A DNA stretch of 64,000 nt from Stachybotrys elegans. Its lineage: Eukaryota; Ascomycota; Sordariomycetes; Hypocreales; Stachybotryaceae. The notes below the pieces were generated by a model. That model was not told the DNA's origin, did not search any database, and saw only the letters and a list, made by a program, of their open reading frames with translations. The stretch is from assembly GCA_020746835.1 (NCBI GenBank), contig JAGPNK010000005.1:930001-994000 (forward strand), given 5' to 3'. Below are positions 34,402 through 46,976 of this stretch, in pieces (position 1 is the stretch's first letter; each line of letters starts with the position of its first letter). The translations under genes were made by a program, and so were the position numbers.

Positions 34402-36268
34402 TCACCTGTGCCCAATCAAGTTGATTTCATCTTCCTCGTCATCTTCCTCCGCCTCCTCTCCGCTCTCTTCTTCTGACTCATAGTAGCTCGAGTCATCGTC
34501 TCCGCCGCCCCAGAAACTGGGGCCATCATCATCCGAATCGATGTCATCAAGTTGCGATCCTGACGCCTCGGGTCCCGGAGGCGAGAGAGACCTCGCGATC
34601 CTATCGGGCGCCAGGTGCTGCTGCATCTCTGGAGCATGAGAAGAATGCCGTCGCCGGTTAAAAGATTCGCTGTTCCGCTGAATCATGACTGGTCGAGCGC
34701 TTTCCGTGCTTTCAATCGCAGTGTCGGCACCGGCTCTTTCAGCTGCCGCTTCCTGCAATGCCTGGCCTGCGCCGCCGAGGATCTGGAGCTCGACGGTATT
34801 GTATGATCGGCAGATAGAACACTTCAAACCGAGCCAGTGGTAAGGAACCGTGCTCTTGCCAGAGCAGTCGTTACAGAGAATGGAGGCCTTGGTGTCGCGG
34901 AACTCTGGAGGCATGGGCTGGCCCTGGATCGCGACATCCAGGTTGCGAAATTGCGTCTCCATGTTCGCTAGGCTCTTGTTGCAGATGGGACACTTGTATG
35001 AAACCTTCATATGCTGGTAGTAGCACTTCTTGTGGATGCTGTGGCCACACGCCATGAACACGACTGGCCTAGTCGAGGTGAACATGTAGTCGCCGCAAAT
35101 TGGGCAGTCGCAGTCTGTCGATCGTTCAATGCACTTATGTGAGCTCTCGATTGACGTTGTTATACACGCGCGGCACGTCTAAGACATTGGTTAGTGCTCG
35201 TGGACCAGTGGTTTGTGCACATCTCCTTACCTTGCAGTGGAAGAAGTCCTTGCCCAGACCCATGCCGCGGCGACATATTCCACAGTCGTTGCAGTGGTAA
35301 ATCGGCTTGCTTTGGCGATTCTCCCATAGTTTACAAATGTCACAATAATACTGAGCAGTGATCTCTCCGCAGTTGATACAGACGTCTGAAGCACGCTGAG
35401 GCGTCGCACAGAGCATACACAGCATGTTCTTCGTCTCCTTTCGGATAAGGGCATGGTCCTCTTGTGCATCGTGGCAAAAACGGCAGGTATACCATTTTTT
35501 GCAAGTAGAACATTGAAGTTTGACGTTGCGCTCGTAGTGCTGACAGCCGAGGGGTTGGGTTTGGTTGGCCGGTGCATCGGATATCTGCGACGGCATCTCG
35601 ATACCCGGGCTCTTAGGCTGGCGGAGAGGAGCATAGGTCCGTGCGATATCGCTCTCGCTGAGGACAAATTTCTCCAAAGGGGGAGCCTCGTGGAGCTGGC
35701 CCTGCCAGAACCTCAGGGTGTCCAAGGCCCCGTTCGGAGTGGCGTGCTCTGGAACATGATCGGGGGCCTCAATAGATTCGTGTGTTTCACTTGGGGCGAC
35801 TGCTGCCTTGGAAGCTCGGTAGCCGGCAAGGAGAGCCTCATGCATCAGCCTGGCTTTCTCTACAGAAGATACGTCACGGGCATTGATGTCCTGGATCACT
35901 GTTCGCAGCTCGCGCATGCCATCGTCCTCGGGAAGGTGGCGAGTGCGCTTGGGGCTGATAGGAAACCCCAAATGATCCCGAGAAATACCATTGCTTGTGG
36001 CAGATGGAGGCGGGGGAGCACTCATGGGCTCGTCGAGGGTTGTGTGCTGTGTCGACGGGCTCAGAGGGCGGGAGCGCGGGGAGTCGGCGGATATCATGGA
36101 CAAGTCATCTATGGCATCCTCGACAGCCTCCGACTCGAGAACAGCAACGGGCCGCTCTGCAGGGCCGACCACATCGGCAGTGGCAGTAGCCGAGCGGGAT
36201 AGTTCGGATAGTCGGCGGGCCTGGCGCAGGACGGGATTGATGAGGAAGTCGGACACGAGAGATGACAT
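34402..36268 (-). CDS. CHY-zinc-finger/RING E3 ubiquitin ligase, Pirh2 (RCHY1) type
   Basis: Exons 36268-35231 and 35178-34402 with a 52-nt intron (GTAAGG, CACTAAC branch) give 604 residues. After a ~240-residue disordered N-terminus come, in order, a CHY zinc finger (about 240-301, GCQHYERNVKLQC...CRFCHD), a CTCHY finger (302-365, YYCDICKLW...YHCNDCGICRRG and, across the junction, HCKTCRACI), a RING (371-413, CPICGDYMF...CGHSIHKKC...CPICNK) and a zinc ribbon (445-475, CNDCSGKST...CSICRSYNT). This order is that of Pirh2. The C-terminus ends in a long Asp/Glu run (GGGDDDSSYYESEEESGEEA). Such proteins ubiquitylate target proteins with an E2; the fungal substrates are not known to me. The long N-terminus is an addition relative to animal Pirh2 (about 260 residues). 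Confidence 0.92.
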
Positions 36269-38035
36269 CGGGTCGAAGCAGGCGGCGGCGCGGAAATTGG
36301 CTGCGGGATGGGTGAAACAAATTGACCGGCGAGGGTCAGAGACAAACCCTCCAGGCGTGCCCTTCTACTTCATTCGAGGGAGAGATAGGAGGCAGAAGCG
36401 AGGGAGAGGCGTCAAGGGAGAAGAATCGGGAGGGATATGCAGAACATTTATCTCGCCTGCACAGCGCAAGCGCAAGAGTAGGTGAGGGTCGACTGGTCCG
36501 ATAATGGGAGGGAGAATCCGGAACCCGGGGAGATGACATAAGACGATCAACAGATATCCTTCAAGGTGGGGCTTGGCATGTGAATCAGTTGATGTCGCCC
36601 TGGATTTTTACAAGTACCCGTTATCAACTGACGGGTATGACAGAAGGCACCTTGGGCTACGACTTGGATTTATACCTCGGCTGGCCATTGATTGGAATCA
36701 TGACTATTGAGAAGAGCCTACCTAGGTGGCGCAATACTTCCTCCGCCTGCTTGGGGTTTTCGGGGTAGGAAGCCATACTGGCATGGCGATACAGATGGTA
36801 CATCTAGTGTCGCCGGATCAAGTCAAGCCTCCCTACCAAGAGTGCTGGAACTGCGGAATGAATGGATCACTACGGGAGTACAGGGAGTGGTTTTATAAAA
36901 GGGACAAGTATTGTTTTGCTCCAAAGTCTTTTACACCCACGTGCTCTACCTTTTCCAAGCCTTCTTCTACCCTACCTACCTAGGACGCATGGCTCTTTAG
37001 TTCTCAAAGCGCTTGAAATATAGTTTTAGACCTACAACTATACCTATAAGGGGGGTTTTACCTGCCATCAGCACCTAAACGGGTTATAATAGTAAGAGTA
37101 AATCGGTAGTAATTATTTGCAGGAGGTAAAAACTGACCACAAGGCTCACTCAATTTGGGTGGGCTGCCTGGTAGGAGGTACCTATGTACCTTACATTGTC
37201 GTGGTCCGTGGATGTGGTGATCTTCCTGGCTTGCTGGCCTAGGTCTTGACGATGTTGCTACAACTACTTACCTCGCTACCAGATATTTTAGTCTGATAGA
37301 AGACTGACAGTATCTGCCTTACAGCATAATATCTCCGTCATTGCTAACCCATATCGTCTCCCCTGCGACACTTTTTCTGACTTCCCCTTACTCCTACGGA
37401 ATCAACGTTCCATCTAGATACGCCAACCTGAGGGTAATGTGTACTTGTTTTTGGATGCGCCCGTGGCCGGGCCTCCAGGTACTGTCTTCTTGTGGGGCTG
37501 GCTCCACTGATCGGGTCTAGGGGAGGCTAGAACCGACCTGGCCGTGCAATAGTGCTCCGCTGTTTTCCATCTTTAGCCTCCAGCTCACAGTTAGGTCAGC
37601 CTAGGGAGCCAGTGAGAGACAGGGAGACAGTGAGCCCACCGCCCAGGGATAGACTCGTGTCCAGCATAGGTGGCATTATCGCCGAGCTAGGGGTACCTAT
37701 CGATTTATCAGGAGCAACCTCCAAAATTCAGACCCCGACATCTTTCTGTCTGCCCCCTTGAGGACGATCCATCATCTCTTGGGGTTTTCTTTTTCATTCT
37801 TCAATTGGCGACGGTTAACATCGTCGTCGGCCATCAGAGCCCTTGAGTCTTCACGCTCGTCCCTTCATTACCCGGTCCTCTTGTATAGCTGCTGCTTCGA
37901 CCTTGCGTACAACCGCCACGATCCCCTTTCGAGTCTCGTCAGCCACCATCCATTGCCTCCTTGGCCTGATTCTATCTATATTCGCCGCGCGATATCTGCT
38001 GCTCATTGTAGCCGGATTCCATACGCGCAGCAGTC
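36269..38035. other. Long divergent region between CHY-RING gene and PMT2 (about 1.8 kb)
   Basis: The two ends are the promoters of the flanking genes. The middle, about 36600-37420, is A/T-richer, with several TACCTACCT/TAGGTA-type tracts and no coding potential; it could be worn repeat sequence, but I see no partner copy in this window. Apparent ORFs here start at TTG or GTG and are not convincing. Confidence 0.5.
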
Positions 38036-40472
38036 ATGTCTGCCGATAAGGCTGCCGTCGCCTCTGGCGCCGATGTTGGCGATGGCCTCAGAAAGCGACC
38101 CGTAGCCGCATCGCAACCCCCTCTCGCCGCCGTGGTACCCCAGCCCGAGGATAACAAGAAGCTGAAGCCCAAGGTACGCTTAAGCTCGCGAGTTCTGGAT
38201 AACGTGTCATATACTCATCATCAACTACAGGAGAAGTCTTTGCTGGAGACCCTTGACGAGTGGGAGTTTGTCATTGCCCCGCTCGTATTCACTCTTCTCG
38301 CCATCCTCACCCGCCTCTACAAGATTGGCATCAGCAACATTGTGACCTGGGATGAGGCTCAGTAAGTGGTCTTGTCTTCTTTTCGGCTGTGAAGAGTATC
38401 ACTGACCACCCATAGCTTCGGAAAATTCGGAAGCTACTATATCAAGCACGAGTACTACTTCGATGTCCACCCGCCGCTCGGAAAGATGCTCGTCGGCCTC
38501 TCTGGCGTCCTGGCCGGCTACAACGGATCGTTCGAGTTCAAATCTGGCGAAAAATATCCCGAGGAGGTCAACTATGCCTTCATGCGTATATTCAATGCCT
38601 TCTTCGGAATCCTCTGCATCCCCATGGCCTACTACACTGCTCGCGAGCTCAAGCTTCGACGTCCTGCTGTCTGGCTGGTTACCCTCATGGTTCTGTGCGA
38701 GAACTCGTACACCACCATCAGCCGCTTCATCCTGCTCGACTCTATGCTTCTGTGCGGTACCGTCGCCACCGTCTTCTGCTGGTCCAAGTTCCACAACCAA
38801 CGACACAACAGCTTCGAACCTGAGTGGTTCCTGTGGCTCTTCTTGACTGGTGTCAGCATTGGCTGCGTCTGCAGTGTTAAGCTCGTCGGTCTGTTCGTCA
38901 CCGCTCTCGTCGGCATCTACACCATTGAGGATCTCTGGAACAAGTTTGGCGATACCAAGATGCCCTTCGTAAGTATAACTTGGCTATCTCGAATTTATGA
39001 GCTAACATCCTCGCTAGCCTACTCTTGCGGCCCATCTGCTCGCCCGTGTTGTGAGCTTGATCATCGTTCCTTTCCTCATCTACATGCTGTGCTTTGCTCT
39101 CCACTTTGCCATTCTGAACAAGAGTGGACCTGGTGATGCCCAGATGAGCTCCCTCTTCCAAGCCAACCTGAGGGGCACTGAGGTTGGAAAGAACAGCCCC
39201 CTGGAGATTGCCCTGGGATCGCGAGCCACAATCAAGAACATGGGCTATGGTGGTGGTCTTCTGCACTCCCATGTCCAGACCTACCCCGAGGGATCTAAGC
39301 AGCAGCAAATTACTTGCTACCACCACAAGGATTCCAACAACGATTGGTTCTTCTACCCTAACCGTCGTGAGGCTCCTTATGACGCTGAGGCGGAAGAGCC
39401 CCGCTTCATCGGTGATGGATCTACCATCCGCCTCATCCATGCCCAGACCGGCCGCAACCTGCACTCTCATGACATTGCTGCTCCCATGACCAAGTCCGAC
39501 AAGGAAGTCTCTTGTTACGGAAACGTCACTGTCGGTGATGACAAGGACCACTGGAAGATTGAGGTGGTCCGAGACGCTGCCTCCCGAGACCGCAGCAGAA
39601 TCCGAACTCTGACAACTGCTTTCCGTCTCAAGCACGAGGCGCTAGGTTGCTACCTCCGCGCCGGTAACAAGAACCTGCCTCAGTGGGGTTTCAAGCAGAT
39701 CGAGGTGACCTGCACCAAGGAAAACAACCCCCGCGATAGCTACACTCACTGGAATGTGGAGGCTCACTGGAATGACAAGCGTAAGCACCTAGTATCCAGG
39801 GTCCTGACTTTAAGCTAACATTGTCCAGTTCCTGCCAGTGACCCCGGTGTCTACAAGTCGCCTTTCTTCCACGACTTTGTTCACCTCAACGTTGCTATGA
39901 TGACGTCGAACAACGCCCTGGTTCCGGATCCTGACAAGCAGGACGACCTTGCCTCCCAGTGGTGGCAGTGGCCGATCCTCCATGTCGGACTTCGCATGTG
40001 CAGCTGGGATGACAAGGTTGTCAAGTACTTCCTCCTCGGTAACCCATTGGTGTACTGGGGATCGACCGCCTCTCTTGGTGTGGTCGCTCTTGTGATCGCC
40101 TTCTACCTGGTGCGCTGGCAGCGTGGCTTCGATGATCTGACGCCCAGCGACATTGATCAGATTCACTACTCTGCCATCTACCCCATCATCGGCTGGTTCC
40201 TTCACTACCTGCCTTTCGTCATCATGGCGCGTGTCACTTACGTCCATCACTACTACCCAGCCCTGTACTTTGCCATTTTGACTTTTGGCTTCCTCGTCGA
40301 CTGGCTCGTGCGAAACCGCAACACAACCATCCAGAGTGCCGTCTACGGTGTCCTCTATACTCTCATCATTGGCCTCTACATTCTCTTCCTTCCCATCTGC
40401 TGGGGAATGACGGGATCCCACAAGCAGTACGCCTACATGAAGTGGTTCGATACTTGGAGGATGACGGACTAG
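38036..40472 (+). CDS. PMT2: Protein O-mannosyltransferase, PMT2 family
   Basis: Five exons: 38036-38173, 38231-38361, 38416-38968, 39018-39780 and 39829-40472, total 742 residues (yeast Pmt2 is 759). Introns are 57, 54, 49 and 48 nt. The N-terminal membrane region carries the catalytic-loop motif TWDEAHFGKFGSYY (the Asp-Glu pair of PMTs, completed across intron 2) followed by DVHPPLGKM. A luminal MIR region (about 325-510) contains RLIHAQTGRNLHSHD and LHSHVQTYPEGSKQQQITC, and the C-terminal membrane block includes YVHHYYPALYF. It transfers mannose from dolichyl-phosphate-mannose to Ser/Thr in the ER, normally as a heterodimer with a PMT1-family partner, and is commonly essential in moulds. 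Intron 1 is a multiple of three without a stop, so its retention would add 19 residues. Confidence 0.95.
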
Positions 40473-40876
40473 ATGAAGTCGAAGCAAAGTCAAGACATAG
40501 ACCATTAGGGGAAGGGCGACATGATCTACGAGATTTTGGTGCGAATCGTGTTGAGATATAGAGTCGAGACATTTGGAGCTTTTTCGCACCGTGTTGGGTG
40601 CTGCAGATTTGCCGACTGCATAGCTTTGGGAATCAAGGGAAATTTATGAGGCTTGGGTGGGATGTACTAAAAGCGAAGAAACATCGGACGTTATGTCCGA
40701 GCCTAATGCCAATACGATGGTTATTCTCCTTTCCTATCAAATGCTGAGGACGAGCGGGCCACGGATTAATTGGACCAGTCTCGAACATTATGTATTACTA
40801 TACAAATCTTGCATCAGATAAAAGATGACGCTGGGTATCATGCATGCCGCCCCGATCAAGAGGACGATGATTTGGT
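40473..40876. other. Convergent 3' region between PMT2 and Rab gene
   Basis: It holds both 3' ends; A/T-rich near 40780-40830. Nothing else seen. Confidence 0.55.
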
Positions 40877-41623
40877 TCAACAGCAGCCGCCTCCGGCAGA
40901 CTTGCTGGCATCTGATAGCCTCACTTGACGACTACCACTGGCGCCAGGCCCCTTGACACCCGATCTCCTATCGTTTAGATCATACTTGCCGGCTTGGATG
41001 TTCTGGTATATCCTCTCGGCGACCCTCATAAAGGCGTTCTCGACATTCTCGCCACTCTTGGCGCTCGTCTCAACGTATTCCATTACACCGTTTCTCTTGG
41101 CCCATTCCTCGGCCTCTTCACGCGTAACCTCTCTCTTGTTGTTCTCCTGCTGCGTCAGATCTGCCTTGTTGCCGACCAGGATGACGACAATGTCTGGCTC
41201 AGCGATCTGTCGAAGGTCGTTGAGCCAGTCGGTGACATGCTGGAAGGTCTGCTTCCTCGACAGATCGAAAACGAGCAGGGCGCCACTGGCGCCACGGAAG
41301 TAGGACCTCGTGACGGACTTGTACGTCTCCTGGCCGGCGGTATCCCACAGGCTAAGCTTCATGTGCTTCTGTGGTGTAGCATCGACCTGGCGAGGCGGTT
41401 CGGGGAGACCATCGGGGGCATCGGGGTCGGCGAGGGGTGCGGGGGGCTTGGTATGCGGAGGACCGACGGGGACGATGCGCGAGCCGAATTCGACGCCTAT
41501 AGTGACGTCGTGGTGAGGAGAGAAGCGGCCTTCACACAGGCGTATGGTGAGGCTGGACTTGCCACATCCCGAGTCGCCGATGCATACTAACTTGGCGATG
41601 TAGTCCCACGGCGACGATGACAT
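40877..41623 (-). CDS. Rab-family small GTPase (Rab2/Rab4-like) with an insert before switch II
   Basis: A single exon of 248 residues. Motifs present are the P-loop GDSGCGKS (16-23), switch I Thr41 in HDVTIGVEFGSR, WDTAGQE (93-99), NKAD (152-155) and ETSAK (185-189), with a C-terminal GGGCC for double geranylgeranylation. TIGVEFGSR and the overall pattern point to the Rab2/Rab4/Rab14 branch. Unlike usual ~210-residue Rabs, a Pro/Ala/Asp-rich insert of about 35 residues (about 52-86) separates strand beta2 from beta3, in the interswitch where effectors read the GTPase. It should act in vesicle traffic on Golgi or endosome membranes; the precise step is inferred. It is convergent with PMT2. 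Confidence 0.9.
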   Translation of the reverse strand: MSSSPWDYIAKLVCIGDSGCGKSSLTIRLCEGRFSPHHDVTIGVEFGSRIVPVGPPHTKPPAPLADPDAPDGLPEPPRQVDATPQKHMKLSLWDTAGQETYKSVTRSYFRGASGALLVFDLSRKQTFQHVTDWLNDLRQIAEPDIVVILVGNKADLTQQENNKREVTREEAEEWAKRNGVMEYVETSAKSGENVENAFMRVAERIYQNIQAGKYDLNDRRSGVKGPGASGSRQVRLSDASKSAGGGCC

Positions 41624-43297
41624 GGGGAAATCTGGCGACAGGAGGGGTGGTCTGGAGAAGGAGGGAGGATTGAAGTGCGCCTGGGAAGCACGCCGTCTCG
41701 GACGGGACTAAAAGGCGCGAGAGAGTCTTGTGGAGGGTAGTTGGAGGGGGAGGCAAGCAAGCACGTGTGCTTGACAGACGCAGGGGGGAGCTTCGTAATA
41801 TGGCTGTGGTGTTGGCAGCAAGGCGGATGTGCCGAATGAAGCAATGAGATGGTTGATCCGTTCAGAGAGAGGTTTAATTGGGGTTGCAAAGGACCTCTTG
41901 ACAGCGACGTGACGATGGGCAGACTGGGTGAAGGGCAGAGTTGATGACGAATGGTCACGGGTTTGATTGTTGAGTGAGGTACCACCTTGCCTCACCTTAC
42001 CTCCAACTTACTACTATGTAAGGTAGGTAGCTGCAGGTAACGATGGATCCACGACTGGCTGGGCTTTGCTTGAGAGACCCCTGATTTTCTGGGCTGGTGA
42101 CCAGCTCTCTGAATAGCGGAGTGGGACCGGGGCCGATAAGCTCTTTGCGCTCGCTGTACGGTCGCGCAGGGCGGTTTGCCTGCCATGTCAGCTGTTTGAC
42201 AAGATGGCAGAGGTCATCGGTGAGAAGCAAGGGAGAAGGATGTCAGGTCGAATAAAGGCCACCAAGGGGTTTGAGGGTTTGTAGAAAGTGTTTCAATGGC
42301 TTTGAGTCCTGGTAATACATACAGCCAGCATACAGGGCTTATGCTTGCGGATGGAAGCACGCGGGTCGGTCAGGCTGAGGCTATATGTACTCATACTTGG
42401 CTGAAAGCGCATACATAGCAGAAGAAACGAGTATCGGTACGCGTGTCAAGGTCATGGCCACTCTTCACAAGGACGAGAGCAGACCTACCAGGTACCTACT
42501 CACCTTAGTACCTAGGTTGCGGCTCAGTGACGCAAACCATGGCCCATCCGTTTTGGGAATAGACATGGGGCTATAATGACGCTGGCGGCTGGTAACCTCA
42601 GCATCAAGCATTCTCCAGCTCGACTCTGGCACCTTACCGCATATGATCTCTAAGCAGAAAATTTGTCGCGCATGGTTTCACATTGGGCTCACAGGTTCTG
42701 CCGTTTACGTGCTGGGCTGGACGGCCTCCGAATGCAACAAGCTTCGTGGAACCCCGTCCTCTGGTGTTTCCTACAGGCTGGCGGCTTGTTTCAGTGGAAC
42801 CCTGCCTGCCTACATACAGTGGGACCTGCGCTTTATCCACCCCCAGTCCCGCGGACCTGACCGCCTGCGCACCTGCCTGGGAGGTAGGCCGGAAAGGGCC
42901 TGAAGCGCTGCACAGCGCGCTGGGAGCAACTGCCTGCCCGTCCATAGATAGGCGGTGCGTCTGGCGGCCATCTGCCTGACACAGAACCCAGACTTGGGTC
43001 ATCATCCGCCGCCTCCCGCATGACCACCCATCGATCCCATTCCTCACTTGCTGCACGACAGCTTTGACTTTCCAACCGCTGCCCGACGTCTCCCCGCGGT
43101 GCTCTTCTTTCCTCTCTTTGCATCTCCACGGCGACGACGCAGAACTAGCGACTCGGATCCTGCATCTATCCTGCGACTTCACTCCATCGAGCGGAACCGT
43201 TACTCATCCACTTATCACCTTATCGTCCACTATTGATCCATACCTAATTACCAACTACGTAGCCGCGGCGAGAGGTGGTGGCAGGTGAAGAGGCGTC
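41624..43297. other. Divergent region between Rab gene and choline-transporter-like gene (about 1.7 kb)
   Basis: It contains both promoters. A 7-bp inverted repeat, ACCTTAC at 41994-42000 and GTAAGGT at 42018-42024, sits among several TACCTNNGGTA-like tracts (again near 42490-42515). No supported gene; ORFs near 42640-43130 overlap on both strands without domains. Confidence 0.5.
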
Positions 43298-45665
43298 ATG
43301 TTTTCAGAATGTACGGGTTGAGCCTTCAGCCTGCCGTTGTTCTTCATGCTGATTCCATGTAGATGCGTCGAGATTCCTGGCCCAGTCCCAGTCGAGGCTG
43401 TCCAGCTTCGGCCAAACGGACGGTGACAACCAGACCCGCCAGGCAGACTGGTCTTCTCGACCAAACCGAAACCAGCGAGAGGCAGGACGCGGTAACGCGA
43501 CTCACCGGTCATTTCTAGCCAGGGGATACGGAGGCAACCCATATCAGCAAAACGGCACCGGCTCGCGCTTCGGCGGATTTGCCTCCCGCATATCGACCGC
43601 CCAGGAAGCTCCGCTCTTCCACAGCACGCTCGACGAGTTCCGAGAGGAGGATGACGAGGAGGAACGAGACCGGGAGGCTGCCGACTTGTTTGCGCTGCAG
43701 AGGTCCCGTCGGGTGGCCGCAGCCAGCAAACTTGCCGAGAGCACCGAGTCCGACATGCATAGCCGTGGGTCACTGGACGAGAGCGTGGGCTACGACGAGC
43801 ACCCGTACCGAGATCGAGGCATGGGGCGTGGCATAAAGAGCAGCTGGAATGGCTCCAGGAGTACATATCAACATCGAGTGGAGAGAGACACCTTGCTAGA
43901 GGAAGCCGAGGAGGTCCCGCGGGCAACCGAGGACGACACCAGTCAGCGCAGCAATGACGGCAAAGGAAAGATGGTCGAAGTAGGGCTGGACTCCCAAGAG
44001 GATGGTGATGACGATCCTCCAGAGTCGCTACTTGGAGGAGAGGCGCCGACGGATTCCAGCCCACCGGCCTTCCAACGATTCAAGTCTCACTCCGAGCGTA
44101 CGCCTTTTCTAGGCAAGACGTCAACGATGAGCGACATGGGCATGAGCAGTACCCGTCCCACCGACGCCGAGTCTGAGGTCGACCGCGAGCCGGAGCCGGA
44201 GCCCATGCAGGCTTCTCCAACCTTTATTGAGGGGGAGATCTTCAGGCATGACCCTTTCTTTGCGTGGATCTTCTTGATCAGCTTTGCGGGCATGATGTCG
44301 ACCTTCTTCCTCGTATGGCTGCACACCTCGCCACGCAAAAGCCCCGTCGGCGATACCATCTACGCGATCTTGCAGAGGTCTCTGGACATGCTTGCCGTGG
44401 ATACGGTCGTGGCCATTTTTGTGTCATTCATCTGGCTCGCTGCGCTGCGATCCTTTGTGCGCCCGCTCGTCAACATCATATTGGTGGCCGTGCCTGTTGT
44501 ACTGCTCTCCTTTTCCATCTACGCCTTTGCATCCTCATTCAAGGGGCGGACGCACGGTTCCAGCTTCCAAGACACGGTGATGAGATGGGCAGCCCTCATC
44601 CCAGCGGCCTCGTGCCTCATGTGGCTCTGGCTGGTAATGAAGGGTCGTAAGGCGATCGACCAGGCCATCCAGATTCTGCAGTTTTCGTCAAAGATCCTGG
44701 CGCAAAACCCTGGCTTGCTCATGGTTGGGTTTGGGTGCCTGGCCCTCATTGTGCTGTGGACATGGGTGTGGTTGACCATGTTCACGCGTGTCTTTATGGG
44801 CGGCTACTTTTCCGATTCGTTGTTCCGCTTCGTTATCCGGTTCTCGAGCTGGTGGATCGGAGCGGCCTTTGTCTTCATGTACATGTGGACGTTGTCGGTT
44901 GTTAACGCAGTTCACCGCGCCACAACGGCGGCGACTGTGTCGCAGTGGTACTTCCACCGGAATGCCGGTCCGCCCACACCCTCGCGGGAGATTGTCGCTG
45001 CGGCGATGAATCATGCCGTAACTACCATCTTTGGTACTGTCTGTCAGTCAACTCTGCTATCTCTGCTGGTTCGAGCACCCCTGATCCTGCTGCCACGGAG
45101 ACTGGGTGCCATGATTACGAGCGTGGCATCGTTCTGGATCCCTACACCAATCGTAGCCATGACGAACCCGTTGACGATTACATATGCTGCCATTCACTCT
45201 CAGACCTTGGCCACCTCAGCAAGAGGGCTTGATCAGATGGAGGTGGTTTCGGCTGCAGTGCCCACAACAGCGCTCACACCACGGGCACTCCGTCTACGTG
45301 GGCAGGCTGGCGGCCTGATGCCATATCGGCTTGCGAAGTTGCTCCTAGTGGCGACGCGATTCATCATGGCCACTGGCCTGGGCTTCGCCGGGTGGGTGAT
45401 TACGGCGAAGCAGCTGCAGATTCAGCTCCCCGATGGCGTGGGCGTGCGAGGCTCGGCGTATGCTTACGTGGTCGGGCTGATGGCCAGTTTTATCGGTTAC
45501 TCAGTCATGGGTACCATGGAGGGCATCCTCAGCGGCATCGTGGATGCTGTGCTAATCTGCTACGGCAGCGAGAGACGAATGGAGAGGGGCCATGGGCGGT
45601 TCTGCCTGGAGGCGGCGTATCTGTTTGGTGAGCGCAGGACAGGAGATGACGGCGAGTATGCCTGA
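43298..45665 (+). CDS. Choline-transporter-like (CTL/SLC44, PNS1-type) membrane protein
   Basis: A tiny first exon, 43298-43310 (four codons and one base), joins 43363-45665 across a 52-nt intron (GTACGG...TGTAG); 771 residues beginning MFSEYASRFLAQSQSRLSSF. The first ~300 residues are hydrophilic and disordered, rich in Arg, Asp and Ser. About ten membrane segments follow, from FFAWIFLISFAGMMSTFFLV to YVVGLMASFIGYSVMGTMEG, matching the CTL family (PF04515), with SLFRFVIRFSSWWIGAAFVF and ATVSQWYFH as typical stretches. The end of the family signature, VDAVLICYGSERRME, lies near the C-terminus. Animal CTL1/2 transport choline and ethanolamine; for fungal Pns1 the substrate is unproven, so transport of choline is inference. 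Confidence 0.9.
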
Positions 45666-46976
45666 ACGATGGAGGCAGGCGCAGCATCATCGTGGGAGTG
45701 ATTTCCTATGTTTGAGCCCAAGCAACTTGTTTCTGTGTACGATTTCAGGATATCGATTTAGACTGCATGCGGTAGAAGAATGGATCGGCGTCGTCCTCGT
45801 CCTCGAGCGAGGCGCGCACGATAGGATACATTTAGGGACCAAATTTACGCATTACCTCGATTTGTTGACCAGGCTATGCTGTTACGGCCCGGCAAGTAAC
45901 ATAGCATGGTCGTCTGATGGCAGGCCAGAGTGGCTGAGCATACATGCATACATGAGGCATCGCAAGTACAGCGTCCCATAGCAGGCGGGTGCGGGCATAC
46001 GTCGTCTCCGTCATTTTAGTGGCAAAAAGGTCACGATGCTGTTGGTGAGAAGGGCAGCAATAAGTCAACTGACGTAGGAGCCTTGTGGCGCATGCATCAT
46101 GTATCGTATCGCCCTACGAAATGCGGTCTCGTGAGGGCAGACCGTTTTGCGCCTCAAGACGCACACGGGCAAGATGAAGGTTTCCATGAAGAGTGGGCGT
46201 GAGAAATAATGGGCAATACGCTGGCTGGGACGTATGTTGACCGTGGCTTAGAGTACTGGTTCATCGGGATCCCGGCCTCGAAGATGGAGAGAAGACCGAA
46301 GGTGCGAGGAGGGTCCCGGTGGCTGTGCAGCGAGGTGTTTTTCTTGGCAATGACCCCTCCATTGAATCCTCCCCACCACGCACGAACCCTTCCAGAGCAT
46401 GTTCCCGGAAGAGGAAGAGTCCAGGGCCTTCGAAAGTAAAAAGTCCCCATGCAAGAGGGCTTGTTTTCCTCCTTCACCCCGCTTTATCGAATGGTTGCTG
46501 CGACTTGGCATCGTTCCCAACGCATCTGCAACTGGAAGCGAGCCGAGGGCAAAAAAGAGAGACGTGTGGCCCTTTGCTCAAGGAAGTATCCGCGGCGGCG
46601 TGGATTCGCCTCCATGGTAGTAGAAAGCGTCCGGGTACCACGGCATACGGTGGGGGAGGCGGCGGGATGCATGTACTCGCTCTACCTATGCATGGCTGCT
46701 TGACATCATGTACCTGGATCACGTTGAAGGGGATGCGATGGAACAAAATTGCGCCACTGTTGCCGGCCAGCCAATCCACCACGCCTACCTATATGTATAT
46801 TTGACCACCATAGCTTCTTCGTCTAAGCTGCTTGGCAGTATCGCAGCCTATTTCCCCCTCACCTCCCGCACTCCTCCTCTTCTTCCCTCTTCCTCCACTT
46901 TCATCCTACCCATCCTCCTCCTCTCTATACACCCGTCGTCATATATCCTCGCAACCCAAAACACTCTTCTCTTCTG
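45666..46976. other. Intergenic region upstream of WW-domain gene (about 1.3 kb)
   Basis: It holds the transporter 3' flank and the WW-gene promoter. A C/T-rich tract at about 46845-46925 probably marks the core promoter or leader. No supported gene; competing ORFs of up to 161 codons lack domains. Confidence 0.55.

Noticed and set aside
37758..38105. 115-codon frame overlapping the PMT2 start, as a possible uORF
   Set aside because: It begins with TTG rather than ATG, so it is not a credible uORF.
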